A stretch of 64,000 nt of DNA, from the NCBI RefSeq assembly GCF_002980595.1, contig NZ_PVLQ01000030.1, positions 1 to 64,000 on the forward strand. The letters run 5' to 3'. This DNA is from Malikia granosa. Lineage in GTDB: Bacteria; Pseudomonadota; Gammaproteobacteria; Burkholderiales; Burkholderiaceae_C. Below are positions 37,123 through 46,210 of this stretch, in pieces; positions within the stretch are counted from its first letter, which is position 1; every line of letters starts with the position of its first letter. Both the position numbers and the translations under genes were made by a program. The notes under the pieces were generated by a model that was not told where the DNA came from, searched no databases, and saw only the letters and a list, made by a program, of their open reading frames with translations.

Positions 37123-37155
37123 GGGACTGGGACTTTCGGGCAAGAGAACGGGACT
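37123..37155 (+). promoter_or_regulatory. GGGACT direct repeats, candidate AraC-type binding site
   Basis: GGGACT occurs at 37123-37128, 37129-37134 and 37150-37155. The last two are 21 bp apart, two turns of the helix, the spacing favoured by AraC-type activators that bind direct repeats on one face of the DNA. The repeats are 65 to 97 bp upstream of the AhpD-like gene. Function is inferred. Confidence 0.4.
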
Positions 37156-37219
37156 CCTGCACCTGGATCGCATCAGCGGCTGCCGGAACAATCGTAGCTA
37201 TCTTTGCACAGGAGTTTCC

Positions 37220-37777
37220 ATGTCCCGCCTGACCATCCAGACCCCCGAGACCGCCCCCGAAGCCAGCAAGCCCTACCTCGAGGCCTCCAAGGCCCGCAAC
37301 GGCTTCATCCCCAACCTGATGGGCGTGCTGGCCAACGCGCCGACCGCCGTCGAGATGTATATCAAGGTCGGCGAGATCAACGGCCGCACCAGCTTCACGC
37401 TCGAGGAGCGCGAGACGGTCCAGATCACCGCGGCGACCAACCACGGCTGCGCCTTCTGCGTCGCCGGCCACACCGCGATCTGCTACAAGCAGGGCAAGCT
37501 GGCGCCCGAGCTGGTCAACGCGATGCGCGACCAGACCCCGCTGCCCAACCCCAAGCTCGAGGCGCTGGCCGAGTTCACCCGCGCCGTGATCCGCAGCCGC
37601 GGCGCGGTGTCGCCGGCCGAGCTGCAGGCCTTCTACGACGCCGGCTACGGCGAGCAGCAGGTGCTCGAGACCATCCTGGGCGTCGCGCTGGCCACCCTGT
37701 GCAACTTCGCCAACAGCCTGGCGGGCACCGAGCTCAACCCCGAGCTGGCCGCCTACCGCTGGGAAGCCAAGGCCTGA
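37220..37777 (+). CDS. carboxymuconolactone decarboxylase/AhpD-like protein
   Basis: This 185-residue protein belongs to the AhpD/carboxymuconolactone decarboxylase superfamily. The redox motif reads HGCAFCVAGHTAI, with a CxxC pair (CAFC) and following histidine, and a glutamate lies upstream in the helix (LEERETVQI), the arrangement of peroxidase-related AhpD proteins. Such proteins reduce peroxides with lipoyl or thioredoxin donors. Here it is the first gene after the AraC regulator, with a strong AGGAG site. It may remove peroxide made by the flavoprotein encoded next to it; this is inference. Confidence 0.88.
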   Translation: MSRLTIQTPETAPEASKPYLEASKARNGFIPNLMGVLANAPTAVEMYIKVGEINGRTSFTLEERETVQITAATNHGCAFCVAGHTAICYKQGKLAPELVNAMRDQTPLPNPKLEALAEFTRAVIRSRGAVSPAELQAFYDAGYGEQQVLETILGVALATLCNFANSLAGTELNPELAAYRWEAKA

Positions 37778-37819
37778 GCCGTGCAGGCAGGCCCAGAGTG
37801 CGTAGCCGGAAACCATGAC

Positions 37820-38938
37820 ATGACGACCCTCGATGCCGATCAACTGCTGGGCGCGGTGCGCGCCTTCGCGCAGGGACCGCTGGCCGCCCAGGTCGAAGCG
37901 ATCGACCGCCAGGGCTACTACCCCAAGGCCGAGCTCGGCGAGCTGGCCCGCCTCGGCGCGATCAGCGCCCACCTGGACGCGCCGCATGGCGGCAGCGATT
38001 TCGGGCTGGCGATACGCGCGATGGCCGAGGTCTCGCGCGTCTGCGGCGCGACCGGCTTCATGGTCTGGTGCCACGCGGTCTGCGGCCTGTACCTGCAGCA
38101 GTCGGGCAATCCGGCGCTGAGCGGCGAGCGGCTGCAGCGCCATGTCGGCGGCCTGGGCCTAGGCGGCACCGCGCTGTCGAACCCGATGAAGAGCTATGCC
38201 CAGATCGAGACGCTGCTGCTCAAGGCGCAGCCGGTCGAGGGCGGCTACCTCGTCAACGGCAACCTGCCCTGGGTCAGCAACCTCGACCAGGATCATTACT
38301 GCGGCGCCATCGCAGCCGTGACCGACGGCGAGCAGGCGCTGGGCCGCGAGGTGATGTTCCTGCTCGACTGCAGCGACCCGGGCGTCGAGCTGCACGAATG
38401 CCCGAGCTTCGCCGGCATGGAGGGCACCGGCACCTATGCGCTGCGGCTGAAGGACTATTTCGTCGGCGCCGATCGCCTGATGGCCGATCCGGCCAAGCCC
38501 TTCATCGCCCGCATCCGTGCCGCCTTCGTCATGCTGCAATGCGGCATGGCAGTCGGCGTGATCCAGGGCGCGATCGACTCGATGTGGGCGGTCGAGCCGC
38601 AGCTCGGCCATGTCAACCAGTTCCTCGACGAGCGCCCCGATGCGCTGCAGGCCGAGCTCGACGAGCTGACGGCGCGCGTCATGAAGCTGGCCGAGACGCC
38701 GTTCAACAGCTCGAACGAGTTCTTCCTCGACGTGCTCGACGCGCGCGCGCAAGGGGCTGAGTTGGCGCTGCGCGCGGCGCAATCGGCGCTGCTGCACCAG
38801 GGCGCGCGCGGCTACCTGATGAGCTCGGCGGTGCAGCGGCGCGTGCGCGAGTCGCATTTCGTCGCCATCGTCACGCCAGCGATCAAGCACCTGCGCAAGG
38901 AAATGGCGCGCCTGAGCCAGCAAGAGACTCCGGCATGA
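37820..38938 (+). CDS. acyl-CoA-dehydrogenase-fold flavoprotein without catalytic glutamate (possible monooxygenase)
   Basis: This 372-residue protein has the acyl-CoA dehydrogenase fold: a helical N-terminus ([16 protein letters not shown]), the middle strand region with [14 protein letters not shown], and the C-terminal helices with [19 protein letters not shown]. Where dehydrogenases have the catalytic YEGT, this protein reads IVTPAIK, so the base is missing. Flavin monooxygenases such as DszC and SfnB-type proteins share this fold. The adjacent rubredoxin fusion and ABC importer fit an oxidative role on an imported small molecule. I chose the ATG at 37820; a GTG at 37781 is also in frame. 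It overlaps the next gene by four bases. Confidence 0.82.
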   Translation: MTTLDADQLLGAVRAFAQGPLAAQVEAIDRQGYYPKAELGELARLGAISAHLDAPHGGSDFGLAIRAMAEVSRVCGATGFMVWCHAVCGLYLQQSGNPALSGERLQRHVGGLGLGGTALSNPMKSYAQIETLLLKAQPVEGGYLVNGNLPWVSNLDQDHYCGAIAAVTDGEQALGREVMFLLDCSDPGVELHECPSFAGMEGTGTYALRLKDYFVGADRLMADPAKPFIARIRAAFVMLQCGMAVGVIQGAIDSMWAVEPQLGHVNQFLDERPDALQAELDELTARVMKLAETPFNSSNEFFLDVLDARAQGAELALRAAQSALLHQGARGYLMSSAVQRRVRESHFVAIVTPAIKHLRKEMARLSQQETPA

Positions 38939-40200
38939 CGGCACCTGATGCGGGCGCGACGCCCTGGCAAAAATACATCTGCGACGCCTGCGGCTATGTC
39001 TACGACGAGGCGCTCGGCGACCCGGACTCGGGCCTGGCGCCCGGCACCCGCTTCGCCGACATCCCCGAGGACTGGGTCTGCCCGCTGTGCGGCGTGACCA
39101 AGGCCGACTTCAGCCCCTACCAGCCGGTCTGCCTCGAGACGCTCAGGGCGCAGGCGCGCGACGGCGCCGGCCCCTGGCCGGCCAACTGCCAGGCCAGCAG
39201 CGTCGTGATCGTCGGCGCAGGCCGCGCCGGCTGGACCCTGGCCGAGCGGCTGCGCGCCCAGGATGCGGCATTGCCGATCACCCTGGTCAGCGCCTGCTCG
39301 GGCGACCTCTACGACAAGCCGCTGCTGTCGGTCGCGCTGGCGCGCGGCATCGCGCCGCAGCAGCTGGTCAAGGAGTCGGGCCGCGACGCGGCGAGACGGC
39401 TCGATGTCAGGTTGCTGGCGCACACGCACGCGATCCGCATCGATGCAGCGCGTCAGCGGCTGCGCACGACGCGCGGCAACCTCGCCTACAGCCATCTGGT
39501 GCTCGCGCATGGCGCCCAGGCCGGGCTGCCGTCGCCGCTGTCGACCGCGAACTGCTGGCGCATCAACCACCTGGATGACTACCGCAAGCTCAGGGCCGCG
39601 CTGCAGGCCGGCCCGCAGCAGGTCGCCATCGTCGGCGCGGGCCTGATAGGCAGCGAGCTGGCCAACGACCTCGCGCTCGGCGGACACCAGCTCACGCTGC
39701 TCGACAGCCAGCCCGAGCCGCTGGCGCGCTGGCGGGACCAGGGCGCCGGCGCGCAGCTGCTGCAGGCCTGGCAGGCGCTGCCGATCCGCTTCGTCGGCGG
39801 CATCGAGCTGGCCGGGCTGCAGCGCATCGATGCCGGCGAGCGGCCCCGCTACCGCCTGAGCACCGCCTGCGGCCAGCAGTTCGAGGCCGACCAGGTGATC
39901 GCGGCGACCGGACTGCAGACGCCCAGCCGGCTGGCGCAAGGCGCCGCGCTCGACTGGGACCGCGGCATCGTGGTCGACCCGCAAACGATGGGCAGCAGCC
40001 AGCCCGGCATCTATGCGCTGGGCGACTGCGCCAGCGTGGCCGGTACCGTCAGCCGCTTCATCGAGCCGATCTCGCGCCAGGCCAGCACGCTGGCTGCCGC
40101 GATCTGCGGCTGCCCGCCGCTGCGCTACGAGGGTCGTCCGGTGGTGGTGCGGGTCAAGACCAGCTCCTGCCCGCTGACGCTGCAAGGCGGGACCGATTGA
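38935..40200 (+). CDS. rubredoxin - FAD-dependent rubredoxin reductase fusion
   Basis: This 421-residue protein has an N-terminal rubredoxin of about 55 residues with two metal pairs ([14 protein letters not shown] and [10 protein letters not shown]). It is fused to a pyridine nucleotide-disulfide-type flavoprotein: first dinucleotide motif [17 protein letters not shown], second [17 protein letters not shown], and an FAD-closing motif YALGDCASV. It would take electrons from NAD(P)H to its own rubredoxin and on to an acceptor. The start overlaps the stop of the acyl-CoA-dehydrogenase-fold gene (ATGA), so those two proteins probably work together. A role as peroxide or oxygen reductase system is the alternative. 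Confidence 0.92.
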   Translation: MTAPDAGATPWQKYICDACGYVYDEALGDPDSGLAPGTRFADIPEDWVCPLCGVTKADFSPYQPVCLETLRAQARDGAGPWPANCQASSVVIVGAGRAGWTLAERLRAQDAALPITLVSACSGDLYDKPLLSVALARGIAPQQLVKESGRDAARRLDVRLLAHTHAIRIDAARQRLRTTRGNLAYSHLVLAHGAQAGLPSPLSTANCWRINHLDDYRKLRAALQAGPQQVAIVGAGLIGSELANDLALGGHQLTLLDSQPEPLARWRDQGAGAQLLQAWQALPIRFVGGIELAGLQRIDAGERPRYRLSTACGQQFEADQVIAATGLQTPSRLAQGAALDWDRGIVVDPQTMGSSQPGIYALGDCASVAGTVSRFIEPISRQASTLAAAICGCPPLRYEGRPVVVRVKTSSCPLTLQGGTD

Positions 40201-40217
40201 AAACCGAGACAGGAACC

Positions 40218-41036
40218 ATGAGCGCCGACTTCGTTTTGGATGCCCAGGGCATCGCCCTGGCCTACGCCCAGCCGGACGGCAGCCGCCGGCGCGTGCTGGA
40301 GGATTTCTCGCTGCGCATCGCGGCCGGCGAGATCGTCGCGCTGCTCGGACCCAGCGGGGTCGGCAAGTCCTCGCTGCTGCGCGTGCTCGCCGGCCTGCAG
40401 GGCGCAGAGAGCGGCCTGGTGCAGGTGCACGGCGAGCCGCTGCGCGGTCCGCATCCGCGCCTGAGCATGGTGTTCCAGGACCCCTGCCTGCTGCCCTGGC
40501 TGTCGCTGGAGCAGAACGTCGCCTTCGGCCTCGACTTCAAGCACCAGCCGGCACTGAGCCCGGCCGAACGCAGGCAGCGCGTCAGCGACGCGATTGCCGA
40601 AGTCGGCTTGAGCGAGGCACACCGGCGCTATCCCGCAGAGCTCTCGGGCGGCATGGCGCAGCGCACCGCGCTGGCGCGCGCGCTGTCGCGCCAGCCCGAG
40701 ATCCTGCTGCTCGACGAGCCGTTCAGCGCGCTCGACGAGGTCACGCGCGGCGAGATGCAGCAGCTGCTGCGCGGCGTCTGCCGGCGCCACCGGACCGCCG
40801 CGGTGCTGGTCACGCACGACATCGACGAGGCGCTGCTCCTGGCCGACCGCGTGGTGCTGATCGGCGGCCAGCCCGGCCGCCTGGCCGGCAGCTGGAGCGT
40901 CGACATCCCCGAGCCGCGCGCCGACCATGTGCGCGCACTGGCCCAGCTGCGCCTGTCCGTCGTCGAGGCGCTGCACCAGGCCCGCGCCCCGGCGCGGCAG
41001 CCCTCCCCCTCCGAGCCCCTGACCTACGAGATCTGA
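40218..41036 (+). CDS. ABC importer ATPase (SsuB/TauB/NrtD type)
   Basis: This 272-residue ATPase has the Walker A motif GPSGVGKSSL, the Q-loop FQDPCLLPWL, the signature LSGGMAQRTALARAL and Walker B ILLLDEPFSALD, then VTHDIDEAL. The VFQDPCLLPW stretch is typical of the nitrate/sulfonate/taurine importers. I chose the ATG at 40218, although a TTG at 40197 overlaps the preceding stop. It sits inside a run of seven + genes and drives uptake with the binding protein and permease that follow. Confidence 0.93.
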   Translation: MSADFVLDAQGIALAYAQPDGSRRRVLEDFSLRIAAGEIVALLGPSGVGKSSLLRVLAGLQGAESGLVQVHGEPLRGPHPRLSMVFQDPCLLPWLSLEQNVAFGLDFKHQPALSPAERRQRVSDAIAEVGLSEAHRRYPAELSGGMAQRTALARALSRQPEILLLDEPFSALDEVTRGEMQQLLRGVCRRHRTAAVLVTHDIDEALLLADRVVLIGGQPGRLAGSWSVDIPEPRADHVRALAQLRLSVVEALHQARAPARQPSPSEPLTYEI

Positions 41037-41037
41037 C

Positions 41038-42225
41038 ATGTCGCAAATCCTGCTGAACAACCGCCGTGAATGGCTCAAGCTCGCGTCGCTGCTGAGCGCC
41101 GGCGGCGCCTTGCCGCTGCTGCAATCCTTCGAGGCGCGCGCGGCGACCGACGCCAATGCGCCGGTGCGCATCGGCTACCTGCCGATCACCGATGCCACGC
41201 CGCTGCTGGTCGCGCACCACAACAAGCTCTACGAGGCGCAGGGCCTGCAGGTCGAGCCGCCGCGCATGTTCCGCAGCTGGGCCCAGCTGGTCGAGGCCTT
41301 CATCGCCGGCCAGGTCAACGTGGTGCACCTGCTGTCGCCGATCACGGTCTGGGCCCGCTACGGCAGCAAGGTGCCGGCCAAGGTCGTGGCCTGGAACCAT
41401 GTCGGCGGATCGGCGCTGACCGTCGCGCCCGAGATCAACGACATCAGGCAGCTCGGCGGCAAGACCGTCGCGGTGCCGTTCTGGTATTCCATGCACAACG
41501 TCGTGCTGCAGCATCTGCTGCGCGAAGCCAAGCTCGAGGCCGTCACCAAGGGCGATGCCGGCCCGCAGCAGGTCAAGCTGGTCGTGATGGCGCCGTCGGA
41601 CATGACGCCGGCACTGGCCTCCAAGCAGATCGCCGGCTTCATCGTCGCCGAGCCCTTCAATGCCAGCGCCGAGCTGCTCAAGGTCGGCAAGGTGCTGCGC
41701 TTCACCGGCGATGTCTGGAAGAACCACGCCTGCTGCGTCGTCTTCATGCACGAGCGCGACCTGAACCAGCGTCCCGAATGGAGCCAGAAGGTGGTCAGCA
41801 GCCTCGTGCAGGCCCAGGCCTGGATCCAGGACAACCGCGCCGCAACCGCGCGCCTGCTGGCCAAGGACGGCGCCAACCGCTACACCCCGCACAGCGCCAA
41901 GGCGCTGCTGCGCGTGCTCGAGCCCAGCGCCGACCAGGCGCGCCAGTACCAGGCCAGCGGCGCGATCCGGCACCCGGAATGGAAGGAGGAGCGCATCGAC
42001 TTCCAGCCCTACCCCTTCCCGAGCTACACCGAGAAGATGGTCGAGCTGCTCAAGCTGACCCAGATCGAGGGCAACAACGCCTTCATCCAGTCGCTCGACG
42101 GCAAGAAGACCGCCGCCGACCTGGTCGATGACCGCTTCGTCAAGCAGGCGCTCAGGCAGGTCGGCGGGCTCAAGACCTTCGGCTTCCCCGAGTCCTTCGG
42201 GCGCACCGAAGTGTTCGGAAGCTGA
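41038..42225 (+). CDS. ABC importer substrate-binding protein (SsuA/NrtA/TauA-like)
   Basis: This 395-residue protein begins with a twin-arginine-like signal (NNRREWLKLASLLSAGG) cut near FEARA. The mature part starts APVRIGYLPITDATPLLVAHH, the opening of the NMT1/SsuA-like family. It has a conserved TVAVPFWYSMHNVVLQHLL region. Tat export would fit a protein that folds before export. It starts one base after the ATPase stop. The ligand is unknown, but the family includes sulfonate, nitrate and thiamine-precursor binders. Confidence 0.9.
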   Translation: MSQILLNNRREWLKLASLLSAGGALPLLQSFEARAATDANAPVRIGYLPITDATPLLVAHHNKLYEAQGLQVEPPRMFRSWAQLVEAFIAGQVNVVHLLSPITVWARYGSKVPAKVVAWNHVGGSALTVAPEINDIRQLGGKTVAVPFWYSMHNVVLQHLLREAKLEAVTKGDAGPQQVKLVVMAPSDMTPALASKQIAGFIVAEPFNASAELLKVGKVLRFTGDVWKNHACCVVFMHERDLNQRPEWSQKVVSSLVQAQAWIQDNRAATARLLAKDGANRYTPHSAKALLRVLEPSADQARQYQASGAIRHPEWKEERIDFQPYPFPSYTEKMVELLKLTQIEGNNAFIQSLDGKKTAADLVDDRFVKQALRQVGGLKTFGFPESFGRTEVFGS

Positions 42226-43020
42226 GTGCGGCCGATGCGATCGAATTCGAACAAGCCGGGCCCGCTCGCCCGCTGGATGCTGGGCCTGCTCGGGCTGACG
42301 CTGGTCATTGCCGCCTGGTGGGGCGGCACCTGGTCGCTGCAGGCCAAGGTGCCGCTGGCGGCCGCGCTCGCGCCCGACCAGACCCTGGCCAGCCTGTACC
42401 AGCTGCTGATCGGCAACCAGCTGACCGAGCATGTGCTGGTCAGCCTGAAGCGGGTGCTGGTCGGGCTGCTGATCGCGCTCGCGATCGGCGTGCCGCTGGG
42501 CCTGGCCGTCGGCGCCTCGCGCCGGCTCGAGGCCGGCACCGGCATCGCCTTCCAGTTCCTGCGCATGATCTCGCCGCTGTCCTGGATGCCGATTGCGGTG
42601 ATGGTGCTGGGCGTCGGCGATGCGCCGATCTACTTCCTGCTCGCCTTTGCCGCCGTCTGGCCGATCCTGCTCAACACCGTCTCCGGCGTGCACCAGCTCG
42701 ATGCGCGCTGGCTGATGCTGGGCCAGAGCCTGAGCGCGACGCGCTGGGAACTGCTGTGCCGGATCGTGCTGCCGGGCGTGCTCGGCCATGTCCTGACCGG
42801 CATCCGGCTCGCGATCGGCATCGTCTGGATCGTGCTGGTGCCCTGCGAGATGCTCGGGGTCAGCGCCGGCCTGGGCTACTTCATCCTCGACACCCGCGAC
42901 CGGCTGGCCTACTCCGAGCTGATGGCGGTGATCCTGCTGATCGGCGCGCTCGGCTTCGCGCTCGACGGCATGGCGCGCGCGCTGCACCGGCACTGGACGC
43001 ACAGCCGGCGCGGCGACTGA
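42226..43020 (+). CDS. ABC importer permease (SsuC/TauC type)
   Basis: This 264-residue inner-membrane permease has about six helices and the EAA-type loop LMLGQSLSATRWELLCRIVLPG. The start is a GTG at 42226 directly after the binding-protein stop, with GGAAG six bases upstream; an ATG at 42235 would shorten it by three residues. It completes the ABC importer and ends the + operon. The stop is one base from the stop of the convergent ATPase gene. Confidence 0.92.
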   Translation: MRPMRSNSNKPGPLARWMLGLLGLTLVIAAWWGGTWSLQAKVPLAAALAPDQTLASLYQLLIGNQLTEHVLVSLKRVLVGLLIALAIGVPLGLAVGASRRLEAGTGIAFQFLRMISPLSWMPIAVMVLGVGDAPIYFLLAFAAVWPILLNTVSGVHQLDARWLMLGQSLSATRWELLCRIVLPGVLGHVLTGIRLAIGIVWIVLVPCEMLGVSAGLGYFILDTRDRLAYSELMAVILLIGALGFALDGMARALHRHWTHSRRGD

Positions 43021-43027
43021 GTCAGTC
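43015..43027. terminator. palindrome spanning two convergent stop codons
   Basis: GACTGA-G-TCAGTC is a perfect 13-bp palindrome made from the stop codons of the permease (+) and the ATPase (-). GC-rich flanks could extend a stem. There is no T run, so terminator function is uncertain. Confidence 0.3.
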
Positions 43028-43774
43028 CAGCGCCCGCCCCTGGCCCGGCTCCTCCACCGTTCTGCCGTCGCGGATGTGATACAGGCGACGGAAGGTCGGG
43101 ATGATCTTCTCGTCATGGGTCACGACGATGACGGCGGCCTGGTACTGGCGCGCCATCCGGGCCAGCAGCCGCATCACGCCCAGGGCGCGCTCGCTGTCGA
43201 GCGGCGCGGTGGGCTCGTCGGCCAGGATCACCGCCGGCCGGTTCGCCAGCGCCCGCGCGATCGACACCCGCTGCTGCTCGCCACCCGAGAGCTGGGACGG
43301 CGCGGCCTGGGCCCGGTGCGCCATGTCGAGCTCGGTCAGCAGCTCGAGGGCACGGCTCCTGGCCGCCGCGTTCGGCATCCCGGCCAGCATCGGCAGCAGG
43401 GCCACGTTGTCGGTGACATCGAGGAAGGGGATCAGGTAGGGCGCCTGGAACACGAAGCCGATATGGTCGCGGCGCAGCGCGCTCAGGTCGCGGCTGGCCC
43501 AGGCCTGGTCGTACAGCACCTTGCCGCCCAGCACCATGCGGCCCGCGGTCGGCTCGATGATGGCGCCCAGGCACTTGAGCAGCGTGCTCTTGCCCGAGCC
43601 CGAGGGCCCGACCAGGCCCACCACCTCGCCCGGGCCGACCACCAGGTCGACCTGCTTCAGCGCCTCGACCGCGGTCTGGCCCTGGCCATAGACCTTGCGT
43701 AGGCCCTGGACCAGGATGCCCGCCCCGGGCTCGGCGGCGCCAGACGGGGACGATGGCAATAAGGTGATCGTCAT
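43022..43774 (-). CDS. ABC exporter ATPase (MacB/LolD/DevA-like)
   Basis: This 250-residue ATPase has Walker A GPSGSGKSTLL, signature LSGGEQQRVSIARAL, Walker B VILADEPTAPLD and the switch VTHDEKII. The signature LSGGEQQRV is typical of the LolD/MacB/FtsE branch of exporters that pair with an FtsX-like permease. The ADEPTAPLD box has proline where many have glycine or asparagine. It is the last gene of the long leftward operon that starts at 54638, two bases after the permease. Confidence 0.92.
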   Translation of the reverse strand: MTITLLPSSPSGAAEPGAGILVQGLRKVYGQGQTAVEALKQVDLVVGPGEVVGLVGPSGSGKSTLLKCLGAIIEPTAGRMVLGGKVLYDQAWASRDLSALRRDHIGFVFQAPYLIPFLDVTDNVALLPMLAGMPNAAARSRALELLTELDMAHRAQAAPSQLSGGEQQRVSIARALANRPAVILADEPTAPLDSERALGVMRLLARMARQYQAAVIVVTHDEKIIPTFRRLYHIRDGRTVEEPGQGRALD

Positions 43775-43776
43775 GC

Positions 43777-44970
43777 TCAGCCCCCGATCGCCTCGGCCGG
43801 ATCGACCTTGATCGCGATCCGGATCGCCAGCGTGCTGGCCAGCGCGCAGATCAGCAGCACCACGACCAGCCCGGTCAGCGCATCGCGCGGCAGCAGCAGC
43901 ACGTATTTCGGGAAGATCGGCGCCCACAGGGTGGCCGCGAACTTGCCGACGACAAAGCCGATCAGCCCCAGCCCGAGCGCCTGCTGCAGGATCATCGAGG
44001 CGATGGTCGAGTTGCGGGTGCCGATCAGCTTGAGCACGGCGATCTCGCGCAGCTTGCCCATGGTCATGGTGTAGATGATGAAGGCGACGATGGCGGCGCT
44101 CACCACCGACAGGATGACCAGGAACATGCCGATCTGCCTGGCCGAGGTGGCGATCAGCTTGGCGACCAGGATTTCTTCCATGCCGGCGCGGTCGTAGACC
44201 TGCAGGTGCTTCCAGCGCCGGATCGGCTCGGCCACCTGAGCCGGAGAAAACCCTTGCCTGACCTGCACCAGCACGGCATTGACCTGGCTGCTGCTGCTCT
44301 GGCTCTCGACCACGGCCTCCAGCAGTCCCGGCACGCCGGGGCGGTTGAAGGCCGGATTGGCTGCGCTGCGCGCGCGCTCGTTGACGATGGCGTCGTTGTC
44401 CTTGAGGAACTGGGCCTGCTGCGCATCCTTCAAGGGGATGAAGACCATCGGGTCGCCGCCCGACGAGACCATGCGCCGGGTCAGTCCGACCACCTCGTAG
44501 TCGTGGCGACGCAGCCGGATGCGGTCGCCAAGCGCGAAGCCGGTCCTGACATCGGCCAGCGCCTCGTAATGGCTGCGGCTCAGCGGCCGGCCCGCCACCA
44601 GATGGCTCGGACTGCCGGGCTTGCCGGGCTCGATGCCGACCACCATGGCCCGCACCTCGGTGTCGCCGCGCCTGACCTGCATGTTGAAATAGGTCACGTT
44701 GGCTGCCAGCGCCACCCCGGGCATGCCCTCGATGCCATGGACCAGGTCGTCGCGCAGGCTGGACGACTCGGCATAAGGGCCCTGGGTGCCCTGCTGCACC
44801 ACCCACAGGTCGGCGCCGCTGTTGCTCAGCAGCACCTGGGCATCGTCGACCATGCCGCGGTAGAGCCCGGCCATCGAGAAGGTGACGCCGATCAGCAGCC
44901 CGAGTCCGATGCCCGTCAGCAGGAACTTGCGCCAGCCGTGCAGGATGTCGCGTCCGGCTAGGCTGATCAT
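43777..44970 (-). CDS. ABC exporter permease (MacB/DevC/FtsX-like)
   Basis: This 397-residue inner-membrane protein has one N-terminal helix (KFLLTGIGLGLLIGVTF), a large periplasmic domain of about 200 residues, and three C-terminal helices (IVAFIIYTMTMG, IGFVVGKFAATLW, LTGLVVVLLICALASTLAI). This is the FtsX/MacB topology, as in DevC. With the adaptor encoded upstream and the ATPase downstream it forms a tripartite exporter. Its start overlaps the adaptor's stop by four bases. Confidence 0.9.
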   Translation of the reverse strand: MISLAGRDILHGWRKFLLTGIGLGLLIGVTFSMAGLYRGMVDDAQVLLSNSGADLWVVQQGTQGPYAESSSLRDDLVHGIEGMPGVALAANVTYFNMQVRRGDTEVRAMVVGIEPGKPGSPSHLVAGRPLSRSHYEALADVRTGFALGDRIRLRRHDYEVVGLTRRMVSSGGDPMVFIPLKDAQQAQFLKDNDAIVNERARSAANPAFNRPGVPGLLEAVVESQSSSSQVNAVLVQVRQGFSPAQVAEPIRRWKHLQVYDRAGMEEILVAKLIATSARQIGMFLVILSVVSAAIVAFIIYTMTMGKLREIAVLKLIGTRNSTIASMILQQALGLGLIGFVVGKFAATLWAPIFPKYVLLLPRDALTGLVVVLLICALASTLAIRIAIKVDPAEAIGG

Positions 44971-46175
44971 GGGCCGGTCCTGGCTGCACCCGCGGGCCGG
45001 ATCAGCTGCTCCACCACCTGGATGCGCGAATCGGCGCTCAGCGGCTTCTGGCTGTAGACCACGACCCGCTCGCCCGACTTGAGCCCGGCCAGCACCTGGA
45101 CCTGGCCGTCCAGGCTGCTCGCACCGACCTGGACCGGCGCGAAGGCCAGCCGGCCGTCCTGCAGGCGCCAGACCCCAGTGGCGCCGCCCTGGCGCTGCAG
45201 GCTGGCTGCCGGCAGCAGCAGCGAGTCTTCAATCGCCGGCAACTCGATGCTGGCCTCGACCATCTCGCCGACCGACAGGCCCGGCGGAATCTGCTCGAGC
45301 GAGAGCTGGGCGATGCGCTCCTCGGTCACGCTGTCGCTGAGCCATTCGACCCGTGCCACCCGGGCCGGCACCGGCTCATGCGGGCGCGAGCGCAGCAGCA
45401 GCCGGGCCGGCAGGCCAGGCACCAGACCGGCGGAGCGGCCCTGGTCCAGCCGCACCCTGGCCCACAGGCTGGTCGGATCGATCAGGCGCAGCACCGCCTG
45501 CCCTGCGACGACGGTCGAGCCCGGCTCGGCCTCGCGCGCCGACACCACCGCGTCGGCCGGCGCGATCAGCCGGGCATTGGCGCGCTGCTGCTGCAGCGCC
45601 GCGCGCTCGGCCTTGGCGCGCAGTGCATCCTGCGCCGCCGCCTGGGCCGTGGCGCGCGCCGACTCGAGCGCGGCCTCGGCCGAGGCCAGCTCCTGGCCGC
45701 GCGCCTCCAGGGCACCTGCGCTGATGAAGTGCTGCCTTGCCAGCTCCTGCTGGCGGCGCAGGTTGGACAGCGCGAGCTCGCGCCGGGCCCGGGCATCGGC
45801 CTGCTGCGCAGCAGCCGCGGCCTGCACGCTGCTGGCGCGCGCGATGCTGGCATCGAGCGCCTGCAGCCGCTGGTCCAGGTCCACCGGGTCCATCTCGGCC
45901 AGCAGCTGCCCGGCCCGGACCCGGTCGCCGACATCGACCTGGAGCGTCAGCAGCCGGCCTGGCGCCGTGGGACCCAGCATCCAGTGGTGCCTGGCCTCGA
46001 GCGTGCCGATGCCGAACAGCTCGGGCGTGAAGCGGCCGGGCTTGACCTCGGCGACCGTGACCTGGACCGGCGCCAACGGGCCGGTGCGCAGCAGCACGAA
46101 CAGGAACAGCAGCGCCAGCAGCGCGACCGAGCCGCCGAGCAGGAGACGCCGCTTGAGCGCGGGGGAAACGGTCAT
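44967..46175 (-). CDS. HlyD/MacA-type periplasmic adaptor of the ABC exporter
   Basis: This 402-residue membrane-fusion protein has an N-terminal anchor (LLLGGSVALLALLFLFVLL), a lipoyl-like half-motif PGRLLTLQVDVGDRVRAGQLL, a long alanine/glutamine-rich coiled coil at about residues 105-190 and the closing half-motif APADAVVSAREAEPGSTV. It links the inner-membrane ABC transporter to an outer-membrane channel; the TolC-like protein encoded in the same operon is the natural candidate. The frame is open upstream but the ATG at 46175 starts the anchor and has GGACTCC upstream. Stop and next start overlap. Confidence 0.9.
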   Translation of the reverse strand: MTVSPALKRRLLLGGSVALLALLFLFVLLRTGPLAPVQVTVAEVKPGRFTPELFGIGTLEARHHWMLGPTAPGRLLTLQVDVGDRVRAGQLLAEMDPVDLDQRLQALDASIARASSVQAAAAAQQADARARRELALSNLRRQQELARQHFISAGALEARGQELASAEAALESARATAQAAAQDALRAKAERAALQQQRANARLIAPADAVVSAREAEPGSTVVAGQAVLRLIDPTSLWARVRLDQGRSAGLVPGLPARLLLRSRPHEPVPARVARVEWLSDSVTEERIAQLSLEQIPPGLSVGEMVEASIELPAIEDSLLLPAASLQRQGGATGVWRLQDGRLAFAPVQVGASSLDGQVQVLAGLKSGERVVVYSQKPLSADSRIQVVEQLIRPAGAARTGP

Positions 46176-46210
46176 CGGAGTCCTTCTGGAAGTGCAGTGA
46201 TGGGGCTGAC

